From Yersinia pekkanenii (GTDB taxonomy: Bacteria; Pseudomonadota; Gammaproteobacteria; Enterobacterales; Enterobacteriaceae), in contig NZ_CQAZ01000015.1 in the NCBI RefSeq assembly GCF_001152565.1, positions 43,007-107,006 of the forward strand: a stretch of 64,000 bases of DNA, in the 5' to 3' direction. The translations under genes and the position numbers were made by a program. Shown in pieces: positions 17,099-26,066 of the stretch. The notes beneath the pieces were generated by a model. It was not told where the DNA came from and ran no database searches. It was given only the letters and a program-made list of their open reading frames with translations. Positions within the stretch are counted from its first letter, which is position 1, and each line of letters opens with the position of its first letter.

Positions 17099-20000
17099 AT
17101 GCTTTACTCCAGTGAGTCGAAGGAAAAAAAAACACACTCAAAAGAAACCGAAAGAGATAATGCTGGCCATTTGTTTCAACAGGTCAGCCAGGGCAGTGTT
17201 GGTGTCTCACCGCCTGATGAGGGGGGGAAGCTGTCGTCCGGAGGCGGCTATGGCCGTTTATTCGCTTTTATTCGTGAGGCCCACCTGGAAGAAGCTCAGG
17301 AATTCAGGCTAAAAGGGTATAACAGCCAGGTGCCCGAGGTTGACGGGGTGTTACTGACGCAGCTGTGTGACGACTTGGCCGCGGCCAAATCTCGCCTGTG
17401 CCTCCAGGTAAGCGTTGGGGGGGCGCTGAGTTCTCTATGGCTGCTGGATCAGATAAGCAACATAGAGCGTCTTACGAGCAAGCTTTCGGACGACGTCATA
17501 AAGCGCTGGGTTGAGCATGAGCTGCCACGCAAAGGCAACGGGGAAGCCACGGAGGCCGCATTGGGGAGCCGGCGTACGGCTCAGTCGCTGGCCAGACGGC
17601 TGGAGTCAACCCTGCAGACACTGATACTCGTTGTCCGTACCCTGCGTGCCATGGATGACTACAGCACCCCGGAAAAACGGCACGACATGCTGGTCGCTGA
17701 GTTGACCGGCGCGTTCTCCTCCAGTGATAAAAGTACGGTGATACAGGCGCTGGGGAGCATCACGGCAGAGACGTCAGGCCATGCCGCCTGGGCACGAGCA
17801 GCGGCGTGGGAGGCCGGTAAGTCCTCCACCGTCAATGCGATGATTGCGGCCTCGCGGCACGAAGCAGATAAAGCCAATAAAAAAGCCCGTCAACTTCAGG
17901 GTGATCCACAGACTTTCTTTAGCCATGTCGCCGCCTATCTTCAGAGCCTCTCCAGCGATTTGGTAAAAGCGTCGATTCACGCGGGCCCGAGCACCACTTC
18001 CCCGGCCATACCGCAGGTGAATAATGATGAGGCGGCTGCCTCTTTGTTGCGCTCAAATTCTCTCTCGCAGCGTATAAAAACGGGTTTTGATAAGAAAAAA
18101 TCACAAGCGCAAACTGCCGTGGCGGGAATGAAAGTGCACGCGCACCGGCTAGTCCGGATCACGCAGCATGGTCACCCCACCAGAACGCCAACAAAGGACC
18201 CTGAACACGTCGTTGCCGATTCCATCATCAGAAGCATTTTATGGCAGTGGCAGCAGCCTGCAATCAAAATTCAATACGCCAGCGCTGCGCTGTTGTCAAA
18301 AGTGGATGAGCTGAAAAAAATTGAAGGGATACTGGCTTCTTACTCCGCGGCGGATGGCCGGGGAAGCGAACAAGAGCGCCGCAATACCCCTGTCAGCCCG
18401 TCGGGTGAGGAGGACCTGGTTGCGGAGATCAGGGAATGGCTGAGCGGCAGCCTTGAGCAGGAAAACCCCGAAAACCAACGGGCGGTAAAAGTGGCGACGC
18501 TGGAGCGGTTGCTGGGCGGCGATATCGACCATGCGCAATCCCTTTTGGCACGCCTGGGTAGTACCACCGACAGTATTCAGAAGGCGCTTAAAAGGCAGAG
18601 GATGTCAGTCAATGACATGCTGGAAGCACGGCTGCCTGTTGATATTGCCCGCTCTCTGTGGGCGAAGACTGATCATTTGGTGGATAAATTCATGCCTGAC
18701 ATGGCCAGGGAGCTTGCTACCGCTGCCCAAGCGTTGAATGACGCTACTCTTGCTGCCGGAAATTCAGCGCGCAATTTATCCGAGGCCAAGGTACAGGCAG
18801 GCAAAGCACAGTTGCTGGCGACAAAGGTGAAGGAACGTCTGTCGGCAGAGTCTGCACGGCTGACAGAAAGGCCACTGGATGAACATTCACGGGGCGCACG
18901 CCTTGCCAAGCATTGGGCAAACCTCGCCAAAGAACAGAACGTGGGTAATTATCCGCCACCGGATGCACAGCAGGTACTTGCCTCCCTGAAGGAACAGGAG
19001 CTCTTAGCGGGGACTCTTTCAACCGGCGATCCGGCCGGGTATCTCTTCGCCACCCGGCTTGCCGGTGAGCTTGAAAATGCCGGTAATGATGAAGTGAGAT
19101 TACCGATGAGCCCGGAGCAATATGCTGCCTTAGAGAAGGGGCTTGTTGAGTATATTGTGAAATGGGGGCAAAAGCGGATTTCACGAGGGGTCACCCGTAT
19201 TGTTATTGAACTGTCCTTTGAACAGGCTTTGAATACGGTATCGTTCAACGTGTCCAGCCTCTTCCGGCTACCCTATAAGGTGCTGAAGGCCGGGATAAAA
19301 ATACCGTACAATGTTAACGCGGTTAATAATTATACTATGCCCGGTCATGATAAGCCCTATAAGGCGATTTATGGCTTGCTGGGCAAAAAACTAAAGCAAC
19401 TTGGCTTTAATCTACTGACGGCGCCCGTGCCTGGCGCGATCAAACTTGCGGCCGGCGCCTGGCTAACCGCAGGTGCGGCCTTGCATAATGTATATGTCGG
19501 GCGCAGCGAGAAAACATTCAGCGCGGTTTGTCAACATGTGGCGGAAGGGAAGAAAAGTGAAAAAATAAAAATGGGCTCAGTGGGGGGGATGGTTTTTGAT
19601 TCAGTGCTCGATACCGCCACTACGGCCGCCTTTAAAGGGGCGAAAAGAGGCTGGCAATCAGGCCGAAGTGAAAATAACGTTATTTCCGGTAATGCGTTCG
19701 TTAGCAAACATGTTGGTGAAAGCAATGATGAAATGCATCCACAGGCGCAACGGAGCGAAATGGCTGCCGAAAATGATAACCTTGCATGGGAGAATGCTGC
19801 GGCAAATGAGAGAGAGGCCATGCCGATGAGTTATTCATCGCCATTACAGCCGCAAACGGATGTTAAGCCGTTGTCTGATGAGCATGATCCGGATGCTGAC
19901 CGACGTAAACGGGGAGTGGCGAATACGGCTCCCCCTCCGTCCCCTGAATTGCATGATAACATCCCATCCGACGCGACGTTACAGTCAGGGAATTTTGATT

Positions 20001-20941
20001 TTGATCGAGACATACATTATAAGGACTTCTCCGATGAGATGAAAAAACAAACCTATTTACATGCCATTCAGTTTGTATTGTATCAGATAGAGAATGATAT
20101 ACAATTATCAAAGCGAATCAGAGATAATGCCCATCTTGCCAGAACCGGCGGCAGGCTCCTCGTCCCTGTTGATATAGAAGGGCACAAGCTTAATAACACG
20201 ATATTCCTTCCTGAGAACCGTGGCACCAAATCGGGTGTGCTTATTCGTCTGGACTCTGACATTCCTTATTACTCTGTTTGCAAAGGGGAAGACCTTTTAG
20301 AAGATGTCAAATGGGCTATGCCCTACAATGCTGATAAGCGGGAGATCGATAGAGGTGTAAATATCCATAAGATGCCTTTCACTACCACTCATTTCAGTGG
20401 CATTGATACACTTAATAATATCAGGGCCGGAAGAGACAATTTTGAGGAAAAATTTAATTATAATAATCCAGAACCGATGGATATAGTGAGTATTTCAGAA
20501 ACACTCGCTAATACGATGGAGGCCGACTATTATCTTAAAAGACAAACCATTACCAACAAGTTATTGGTTTCCAAGGCGTTTGAAAACCCTAATATTTTTG
20601 CCCCTGACTCTTTGGCAATCGAAGAGGAATCTTATCCGGATCACACTTGGGCTAGATATTTTGATATAGCTATCAGTAAATTGAAATCAAAAGATTACAA
20701 GTTACGAGGTAAATTTAATATCAGTGAGGAAAGTTATTTAAAATTAAAAGAAAGAATGTATAAGGATGAGAGGGAAGGTAAACAACCCACCATAAAGTTG
20801 CCTGCTGATGAAATTAACGCAAATGGAGAGCTGACATCTGAATGCATTAATGGCTCGATAATGAAACTAAAGAAAAAAATAGCGAGTCTAAAAATAAAAA
20901 AAATGAAGGCATTGTGCTGGTTAATTATGAGAATGAATTAA
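17099..20941 (+). CDS. giant eCIS-associated toxin, N-terminal part (frame-broken)
   Basis: 1280 residues, then a stop 28 bases into the following ORF; the two together would make ~2.3 thousand residues. Its place directly after the eCIS terminator gene is where Afp17/18 and PVC effectors lie, so it is probably cargo for the particle (inference). The first ~55 residues are hydrophilic and disordered, like eCIS packaging leaders. Residues ~60-650 are helical and Ala/Lys/Gln-rich. A hydrophobic stretch at ~760-830 (LLTAPVPGAIKLAAGAWLTAGA) may insert in membrane. A basic RRKRG site at 935-939 is a possible cleavage site. GC content is high until ~19900 and then falls sharply. No catalytic motif is recognised in this part. 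Confidence 0.75.
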   Translation: MLYSSESKEKKTHSKETERDNAGHLFQQVSQGSVGVSPPDEGGKLSSGGGYGRLFAFIREAHLEEAQEFRLKGYNSQVPEVDGVLLTQLCDDLAAAKSRLCLQVSVGGALSSLWLLDQISNIERLTSKLSDDVIKRWVEHELPRKGNGEATEAALGSRRTAQSLARRLESTLQTLILVVRTLRAMDDYSTPEKRHDMLVAELTGAFSSSDKSTVIQALGSITAETSGHAAWARAAAWEAGKSSTVNAMIAASRHEADKANKKARQLQGDPQTFFSHVAAYLQSLSSDLVKASIHAGPSTTSPAIPQVNNDEAAASLLRSNSLSQRIKTGFDKKKSQAQTAVAGMKVHAHRLVRITQHGHPTRTPTKDPEHVVADSIIRSILWQWQQPAIKIQYASAALLSKVDELKKIEGILASYSAADGRGSEQERRNTPVSPSGEEDLVAEIREWLSGSLEQENPENQRAVKVATLERLLGGDIDHAQSLLARLGSTTDSIQKALKRQRMSVNDMLEARLPVDIARSLWAKTDHLVDKFMPDMARELATAAQALNDATLAAGNSARNLSEAKVQAGKAQLLATKVKERLSAESARLTERPLDEHSRGARLAKHWANLAKEQNVGNYPPPDAQQVLASLKEQELLAGTLSTGDPAGYLFATRLAGELENAGNDEVRLPMSPEQYAALEKGLVEYIVKWGQKRISRGVTRIVIELSFEQALNTVSFNVSSLFRLPYKVLKAGIKIPYNVNAVNNYTMPGHDKPYKAIYGLLGKKLKQLGFNLLTAPVPGAIKLAAGAWLTAGAALHNVYVGRSEKTFSAVCQHVAEGKKSEKIKMGSVGGMVFDSVLDTATTAAFKGAKRGWQSGRSENNVISGNAFVSKHVGESNDEMHPQAQRSEMAAENDNLAWENAAANEREAMPMSYSSPLQPQTDVKPLSDEHDPDADRRKRGVANTAPPPSPELHDNIPSDATLQSGNFDFDRDIHYKDFSDEMKKQTYLHAIQFVLYQIENDIQLSKRIRDNAHLARTGGRLLVPVDIEGHKLNNTIFLPENRGTKSGVLIRLDSDIPYYSVCKGEDLLEDVKWAMPYNADKREIDRGVNIHKMPFTTTHFSGIDTLNNIRAGRDNFEEKFNYNNPEPMDIVSISETLANTMEADYYLKRQTITNKLLVSKAFENPNIFAPDSLAIEEESYPDHTWARYFDIAISKLKSKDYKLRGKFNISEESYLKLKERMYKDEREGKQPTIKLPADEINANGELTSECINGSIMKLKKKIASLKIKKMKALCWLIMRMN
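20873..20903 (+). other. A-rich -1 frameshift site in the giant toxin
   Basis: The upstream ORF (frame of 17099) and downstream ORF (frame of 20914) differ by -1. Both are open together from 20851 to 20941. Within this overlap are a run of seven A (20873-20879) and a run of eight A (20896-20903). In the upstream frame the latter reads A AAA AAA from 20896, a perfect slippery heptamer. A shift there joins ...LKIKK to NEGIVLVNYENE. It could be programmed frameshifting, a real indel or a homopolymer sequencing error. Confidence 0.7.
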
Positions 20942-23900
20942 CCAAACTCTCCTTGATTGATATGGAATCGTTAATTAATTACCTTAAGGCAATTGGTGAT
21001 GAAGATACTATAGCCAAAATGAAGAGTTACAAACCAAAAGGAAATTATGAAGATGTGATTTTCGCAGCCAATTTGGCGCAGGAGCTGATCAGTGGGATGA
21101 AAAATTTTTCAGAAAAATTTTCTGAGGAAGAATTTTCAGCTGTTATTTATAAATTAACGATAGAAAAGGGTATTTCCAGCCTTAATCTAACAAGGATATA
21201 TAATAGGTTTATTCTCGACAATAAACGGTTAAATCCTTTTTTTGAATTTTTTTCAAAAGAAAAGCCAGCTGGATACTTCACTATTGCTGACTTTAAGAAA
21301 AGTGGGAGTGCTGAAAGCAGGAGTGAATTTAATCAACAGTTTTATGATTATCGTGACAAATATAATAAATATGATGCCGAAATATTATCCTGTAGTCTTA
21401 TAGCAGGTAGCGGCATAACATTTGATGAAATTAATCAAAAACCACAGTCTGTACAGACTTTAGCTGTATTTGGCAAAACCCTAGATAACTATACGACTGC
21501 TCATCATGAGGTTATTCATATTGTGGAGAAACCACCCCAATATATTCCTGGAAGAATTATTCTGATGCAGTTATCATCCGGGAGATATATTCTCGTATCC
21601 AACTTGATGGGTAATCTTAGTTCTGTAATTCTTACCGAGCAGGCGGGTGATAAGATTAATGATTTGTTATCGAATGAATTAGTTACTTTTGAAAAAAACT
21701 GGGTTACTAAAAAGGTAGATAAAAGATATAGGCAATACAAAGACTTGTATTATCGTCAGCAAGTCAATGATATGATTATCAAGCCACTGTATGGTAACGA
21801 CTGGAATAATAACCCAATAAAAAATATATCACACGAATATTTCACATTAGCAAAAGACGATAAAGCGAACCCCATTTTAATTAATGATACATCGACAGTG
21901 GCCGGCACGCTGGCACAAGGACTGGAGATTGCGCAGGCTGCCTATGTGGAAGTTTTACATCAAGTTATGGATGAAACTAATGAGATCTGGAAAGCAATAA
22001 GAGGTACTATTCCGCTGGTTAATATCGTTTACCATTCATTGACAGATTCAGAATATAAAATTGACAGTGGAGAGTTACTCCTTGATCTCATAAGTATTAT
22101 TCCTGTAGTTAAAGGCATAGGTGTTACAATTAAATCAGCATCTTCAATCATGAGGTTAGGCAGCACTTCGTTGAAAGCTGGGATGAAAAATGGACTACGT
22201 GGATTTGGTTTGTATACATATGTAGCAAGGCAAATTTCACCAGATTTGTTATCCGCAACCTTAAAAAACTCATCGTTGATGACAAAAGCACTTTATGATG
22301 CGATGGAACCTATACCGTTAAGATCTTCTTTAAAAGGTCTGTATAAAGGGGTGAAAAATGATTTAAAATTAACATCGTTGGATGGTTTTTCAGGGGATGT
22401 ATTAGCCCGTAAAAATATAAAGGCTGATTTAGAGTTAATGAATGATGGGGTGTTGAAAGATAATTCAGGCAAAAGATTCATAAGAGGTGAAAAAGGCGAG
22501 TTGTATCACGTCGAAAAAAATCACAGAAATAACAGATGGATGTTGATTGATGGTGATAAAAAAACACCTATCATTAATTCATGTGGTAGATGGTGGAGGA
22601 TAAGAAATGAAACAAAAAACAGAGAATTATTCAGGAAAAAGTGGGAGGTTAACGATATCAATTTTGAAGGAGTCCACTCTAATCACGGCATATATAAAAT
22701 TCGTCCTGACAACCTTCAATCTGTGCAGGATTATAATTATTACATTAAAAATAATAATAAATTCTATCAAGTTAAATATGATAAAGAGAATAATACATTA
22801 CGTTTAATAAACCCCACTTCACCTAGCCTGTTAGGACATTACCCTCCGATAATGTTGGATAAAAATAATAAATGGGTATTTAACACTAATATCGGACTGA
22901 AAGGAGGTGGGAAAGATTCGTTCTTACGCGAGTTTTTCGGTAAAAACAAACATAAGTCTTCACAAACTCATGAATCCTCAACTAAAAAGCAAAAAAATAT
23001 TCCTTCAGAGGTAACAGTAGCGCCGCCAAAGGTACAAGCATCCACCTCTGATCCGTCGGCACCAGCAATATTAGTGCATGTAGTGCATGTAAAGTCACCC
23101 CCTATCCCCAAAGTGAAGAGTGACCCAAATGAAATTACTCCTAGAGATGCGATGATAGTCGTTCCTCTTCGTAGTGGGAAAGTCAACAATGATACACCGC
23201 CGCTAATCGATCCTGAAAAATATAATAAACTCGATTCGCTGTCTTTGGAGAGGACTAAGGTCAGCGATAGTACAATAAGGTCCGCAATTTACAACAAAAA
23301 CGGTATTACCGGACCATTTTATGGGGTTGGGGATCACTATAAAAAGATAACTGAAAATACAGATTCTATTTTGAAACAGTCTGCAGAAAATGATAAAAAA
23401 TTAAAAGGCACCCTCGATAAAATGAAAGTAAAAGAAGCAGTGGACATGAAATTTACTAAAGGTAAATTAAGATCTTATGCGGCTCATTCGGGCGCTTCGA
23501 ATACGGCAATCCATACTGATAGTTATAAAGATGGTTTTTTTAATCTTCCCGGGAGTTTGAGTGAAAAAAATCCATTCCCTGGTGTGAAGATTATCGAGGA
23601 TACAGTCAACCCTGCTCTTCTTAAATATAAACCGATTAACATTCCAAGAACTACAAAATGGAATCCTAAAAGTGATTTAGGATCTTATCACGTAGAGGAT
23701 ACAGAAAAATATATTTCTGAGGTCAAAAGCCTATATGAAAAAAGTGGAGTAAAGCTTACTCCTCTAGTTGAAAAAAGAATACGGGATTATCTTTTAGCCC
23801 AAAAGAATATTTTACCTAAAAAGGCCGGCATTGCTGGGTTGCATGCAGAGGTACAAGCGTTTAACTATATGGTTACCAAATTTAATAAAGATGTAACGCA

Positions 23901-24069
23901 AGCTGAAAACCTCAACCAAATCTATATATTTACTAAAAGGCTAGTTGGAAATAAGAATAACGATTTCCCTGCCTGCGTTAACTGTTCAGGAATTCTATCT
24001 GGTTTGGAAAATATAATGACTGGGAAAGTGGAAAAAGATGTGAAATTGAATCGTCGGCACTCTTGGTAG
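20914..24069 (+). CDS. giant toxin, C-terminal part with YwqJ-type deaminase
   Basis: 1051 residues. The listed GTG start at 20914 has no ribosome site, so this is best read as the continuation of the upstream ORF. The middle has a hydrophobic segment (ELLLDLISIIPVVKGIGVTIKSA) and SH3-like motifs (NNKFYQVKYD, LRLINPTSP) seen in large membrane-targeting toxins. The C-terminus carries HAEVQAFN (His 977) and PACVNCSG (Cys 1021, Cys 1024), the zinc-binding HxE and CxxC motifs of YwqJ-like polymorphic toxin deaminases. Such enzymes deaminate nucleobases or related substrates; the target here is unknown. The final Trp codon and stop come from the left end of IS1, so the native end is lost. The sequence is AT-rich. 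Confidence 0.8.
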   Translation: MLVNYENELTKLSLIDMESLINYLKAIGDEDTIAKMKSYKPKGNYEDVIFAANLAQELISGMKNFSEKFSEEEFSAVIYKLTIEKGISSLNLTRIYNRFILDNKRLNPFFEFFSKEKPAGYFTIADFKKSGSAESRSEFNQQFYDYRDKYNKYDAEILSCSLIAGSGITFDEINQKPQSVQTLAVFGKTLDNYTTAHHEVIHIVEKPPQYIPGRIILMQLSSGRYILVSNLMGNLSSVILTEQAGDKINDLLSNELVTFEKNWVTKKVDKRYRQYKDLYYRQQVNDMIIKPLYGNDWNNNPIKNISHEYFTLAKDDKANPILINDTSTVAGTLAQGLEIAQAAYVEVLHQVMDETNEIWKAIRGTIPLVNIVYHSLTDSEYKIDSGELLLDLISIIPVVKGIGVTIKSASSIMRLGSTSLKAGMKNGLRGFGLYTYVARQISPDLLSATLKNSSLMTKALYDAMEPIPLRSSLKGLYKGVKNDLKLTSLDGFSGDVLARKNIKADLELMNDGVLKDNSGKRFIRGEKGELYHVEKNHRNNRWMLIDGDKKTPIINSCGRWWRIRNETKNRELFRKKWEVNDINFEGVHSNHGIYKIRPDNLQSVQDYNYYIKNNNKFYQVKYDKENNTLRLINPTSPSLLGHYPPIMLDKNNKWVFNTNIGLKGGGKDSFLREFFGKNKHKSSQTHESSTKKQKNIPSEVTVAPPKVQASTSDPSAPAILVHVVHVKSPPIPKVKSDPNEITPRDAMIVVPLRSGKVNNDTPPLIDPEKYNKLDSLSLERTKVSDSTIRSAIYNKNGITGPFYGVGDHYKKITENTDSILKQSAENDKKLKGTLDKMKVKEAVDMKFTKGKLRSYAAHSGASNTAIHTDSYKDGFFNLPGSLSEKNPFPGVKIIEDTVNPALLKYKPINIPRTTKWNPKSDLGSYHVEDTEKYISEVKSLYEKSGVKLTPLVEKRIRDYLLAQKNILPKKAGIAGLHAEVQAFNYMVTKFNKDVTQAENLNQIYIFTKRLVGNKNNDFPACVNCSGILSGLENIMTGKVEKDVKLNRRHSW

Positions 24070-24115
24070 TGACGCAGATTTAGTGCTGTAGTATGATTTA
24101 CCTTTTGGATGACAG

Positions 24116-24391
24116 ATGGCAAAGATTGATGTTATTTGTCCCCGTTGCTCAGAAACTCATGGCGTTATCCGTAACGGCCACTCTGGCTCCGGTGCTCAGC
24201 TAGACCGCTGTAATCACTGTCTAAAGACTTTTCAGCTTAATTTCCGCGACAAAGGTGCCAGAGCAGACACCTATCAAACCATTGTTGATATGGCAATGAA
24301 TGGTTCAGGCTGCCGTGATACCGCTCGAGTTCTGGGGATAAGCCTCAACACCGTTCTTCGCCATTTAAAAAACTCTCGCCTCAGCAGGTAG
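24116..24391 (+). CDS. insA: IS1 InsA
   Basis: 91 residues with the IS1 InsA zinc finger CPRCSETHG...CNHC near the start and a helix-turn-helix ([20 protein letters not shown]). It binds the IS ends and represses transposition. Near the end the codons read A AAA AAC at 24367-24373, the classic IS1 slip site. Ribosomes that shift -1 there make the InsAB' transposase. The ORF appears intact. Confidence 0.95.
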   Translation: MAKIDVICPRCSETHGVIRNGHSGSGAQLDRCNHCLKTFQLNFRDKGARADTYQTIVDMAMNGSGCRDTARVLGISLNTVLRHLKNSRLSR

Positions 24392-24813
24392 CGCAGGACG
24401 TTGAGCCCGGAGCTGAAGTTGTGATTTGTTGTGAAGCCGATGAGCAGTGGTCTTACGTTCGGTGTAAAGGCAATCCCCGGTGGCTCTTCTACGCTTATGA
24501 CCGTATCCGCAAGCGTGTTCTGGCGCATACCATCGGCCCAAGAAATGCCTTGACCTTGAAACGGTTATTGACGCTGTTAAGCCGGTTTGACATCGCCTTC
24601 TACATGACAGATGCCTGGCCGGTATACCGAACGCTGCTGGCCTCGACCAGCCATGTCATCAGCAAGAAATACACTCAGCGGATCGAACGGCATAACCTGA
24701 ATTTGCGGACACATCTTAAGCGACTTGCTCGTAAGACTATCTGCTTCTCAAAATCAGAAGAAATGCACGATAAGATCGTCGGCTGGTATCTAACAATTAA
24801 CCACTACCACTAA
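24374..24813 (+). CDS. insB: IS1 InsB part of transposase (made by -1 frameshift)
   Basis: The frame entered by slippage at 24367-24373 continues with [18 protein letters not shown] sequence, then [27 protein letters not shown]. This is the start of the IS1 DDE catalytic domain, with the first acid in [18 protein letters not shown] supplies the second Asp. [26 protein letters not shown] is the conserved third block with the catalytic Glu. It ends at 24813. No internal stop is seen, so the fused transposase should be functional. Expression normally requires the frameshift, not the GTG at 24421. Confidence 0.92.
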
Positions 24814-24828
24814 ATTTGCGTCACGACC

Positions 24829-25184
24829 ACACAGTCGCTGTTTTTGTTGAGGAGATTTGTATTAGAATATTAAAGATTGGAACCGGAAAATGTAGAGTGG
24901 ATATGACACGATGATATTACGATCGTATAATAATTGTTCGGGCAAGGGAGTGTTACAGTGTAATAGCTTAATAAATAATCATTAATCTGAAATTTTCTAT
25001 AGGGTGATAGTTTTACACTTAATGTTAGTTATTTTAAACATACTGTTAGTTATTTTAAACATACTGTTAACTTAAGGTAGTTATTATAAATAAAATAACT
25101 TATTTTTTATACTTAGCAGATGCCGACGGAAGGGCTACACTATTTACGGACTACCTACAGCAACCATAAATAATACGTTATAAT
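24829..25184. other. AT-rich gap after IS1, no gene
   Basis: No convincing coding region. It holds two adjacent 21-bp direct repeats (separate entry) and AT-rich stretches suitable for promoters. The right junction of IS1 lies at 24828/24829. I see no RNA gene or remnant ORF. Confidence 0.5.
25023..25070. repeat. 21-bp tandem direct repeats upstream of lysR-like gene
   Basis: A 21-base unit beginning TGTTAGTTATTTTAAACATA occupies 25023-25043 and again 25044-25064, identical. A third partial copy (TGTTA) follows at 25065. The 21-base period is two helical turns, so repeated motifs face the same side of the DNA. They lie ~130 bp before the start of the HTH gene and could be operators or a simple local duplication (inference). 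Confidence 0.7.
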
Positions 25185-25196
25185 ATGGAGGTAATA

Positions 25197-25478
25197 GTGT
25201 TTATTTCAAAGGAATTATTGAATTTCATTACGGTTGCAAACGTTAAATCGTTAGGTAAAGCATCTGATTTACTATTTGTTACGCGTTCTCCCATTTGCAG
25301 AAGTTTGAAAAAATTAGAACATACTCTGGGTGTTAAATTGTTTATTAGGACAAGGCAGGGTCTTATATTAACGGAGGATGGAATTATGTTATATAATAAG
25401 GTTTTCACACTGTACTGTCAGCTTGATGAATTACAAAAATTATATAAACGAGAGCGTTCATCTTTAATTGATTTATAA
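25197..25478 (+). pseudogene. LysR-type regulator, DNA-binding domain only
   Basis: About 93 residues from GTG at 25197, which has GGAGG at 25187-25191; the ATG at 25185 overlaps that site. It matches a LysR-type winged helix: ELLNFITVANVKSLGKASDLL, PICRSLKKLEHTLGVKLFIRTRQGLILTEDG. The linker helix starts (KVFTLYCQLDELQKLY) but a stop follows at residue ~93. The ligand-binding domain of ~200 residues is missing, though possible decayed parts lie downstream to ~25949. It may be a pseudogene or a short DNA-binding regulator. LysR-type regulators occur near other eCIS and Tc toxin loci (e.g. AnfA-like, TcaR); the role here is unproven. Confidence 0.65.
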
Positions 25479-26019
25479 TTTATAGTTGATATTGTAATTT
25501 ATATTACTAGGATTAGTCTATGGGTGTTAAAACCACAGCCTAATGCTAAATACAGTCACTACTGAGGAGCATATAGATGAACTCAATGAGAGTACTTACT
25601 GGTTTTTTATAATTGAGATTGGTATGATGAGCCATCTCAACAAACTATCCTTATTAATAATCTATATTGATTTATGGTATATATATTCCTGAAGTTAATG
25701 AGTATCATCGACAAAAAATAATTTGTTTGCGAACATATTTACTTCACTGTTATAAGGATAAAATAATATCGTAGTTTACGGATGTTCTGTCAGCGTCCGT
25801 TAGGGGCTGATATCGATTTTATATTACCCAATATCGTAGAAACCATCAGTTTTACCTGTTGGGATACGATGATCCAGAGCGATCCGCCAGTACAAATTGG
25901 CTGGATTCTGATAATTATCAATGAGATTGGACTTGAAAAAGAAAGATAGCTCATCTGGTAAATAGTTATAGGAGGTAACTATCGCGGGCAATGGAGAAAG
26001 AAATAATGCGTTATATATC

Positions 26020-26066
26020 ATACTACAGAAGTTACACTGGTAGAAATAAATGCACTTCTGTAGTAT
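26020..26066. terminator. 13-bp perfect-stem hairpin
   Basis: ATACTACAGAAGT (26020-26032) pairs perfectly with ACTTCTGTAGTAT (26054-26066) across a 21-base loop. ATTTTCC follows on the plus strand, a weak U tract. It may end transcripts from the decayed LysR-type gene, or be a small palindromic mobile repeat. Confidence 0.5.

Larger units (their letters stand above)
24065..24828. mobile_element. complete IS1-family element
   Basis: 764 bp, close to the usual 768 bp. The left end GGTAGTGACGCAGATTT (24065) and the complement of the right end, GGTCGTGACGCAAATTT (ending 24828), are imperfect inverted repeats with two differences in 21 bases. It carries insA and insB with the A6C slippage site. 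The left flank ends GGCACTCTT and the right flank starts ACACAGTCG, so no target duplication is seen. Flank loss after insertion is likely. The left end supplies the stop of the toxin ORF. Confidence 0.93.

Noticed and set aside
18744..19248. Overlapping minus-strand ORFs within the toxin N-terminal half
   Set aside because: They arise from the high GC content of this part; no known motif and no ribosome site.
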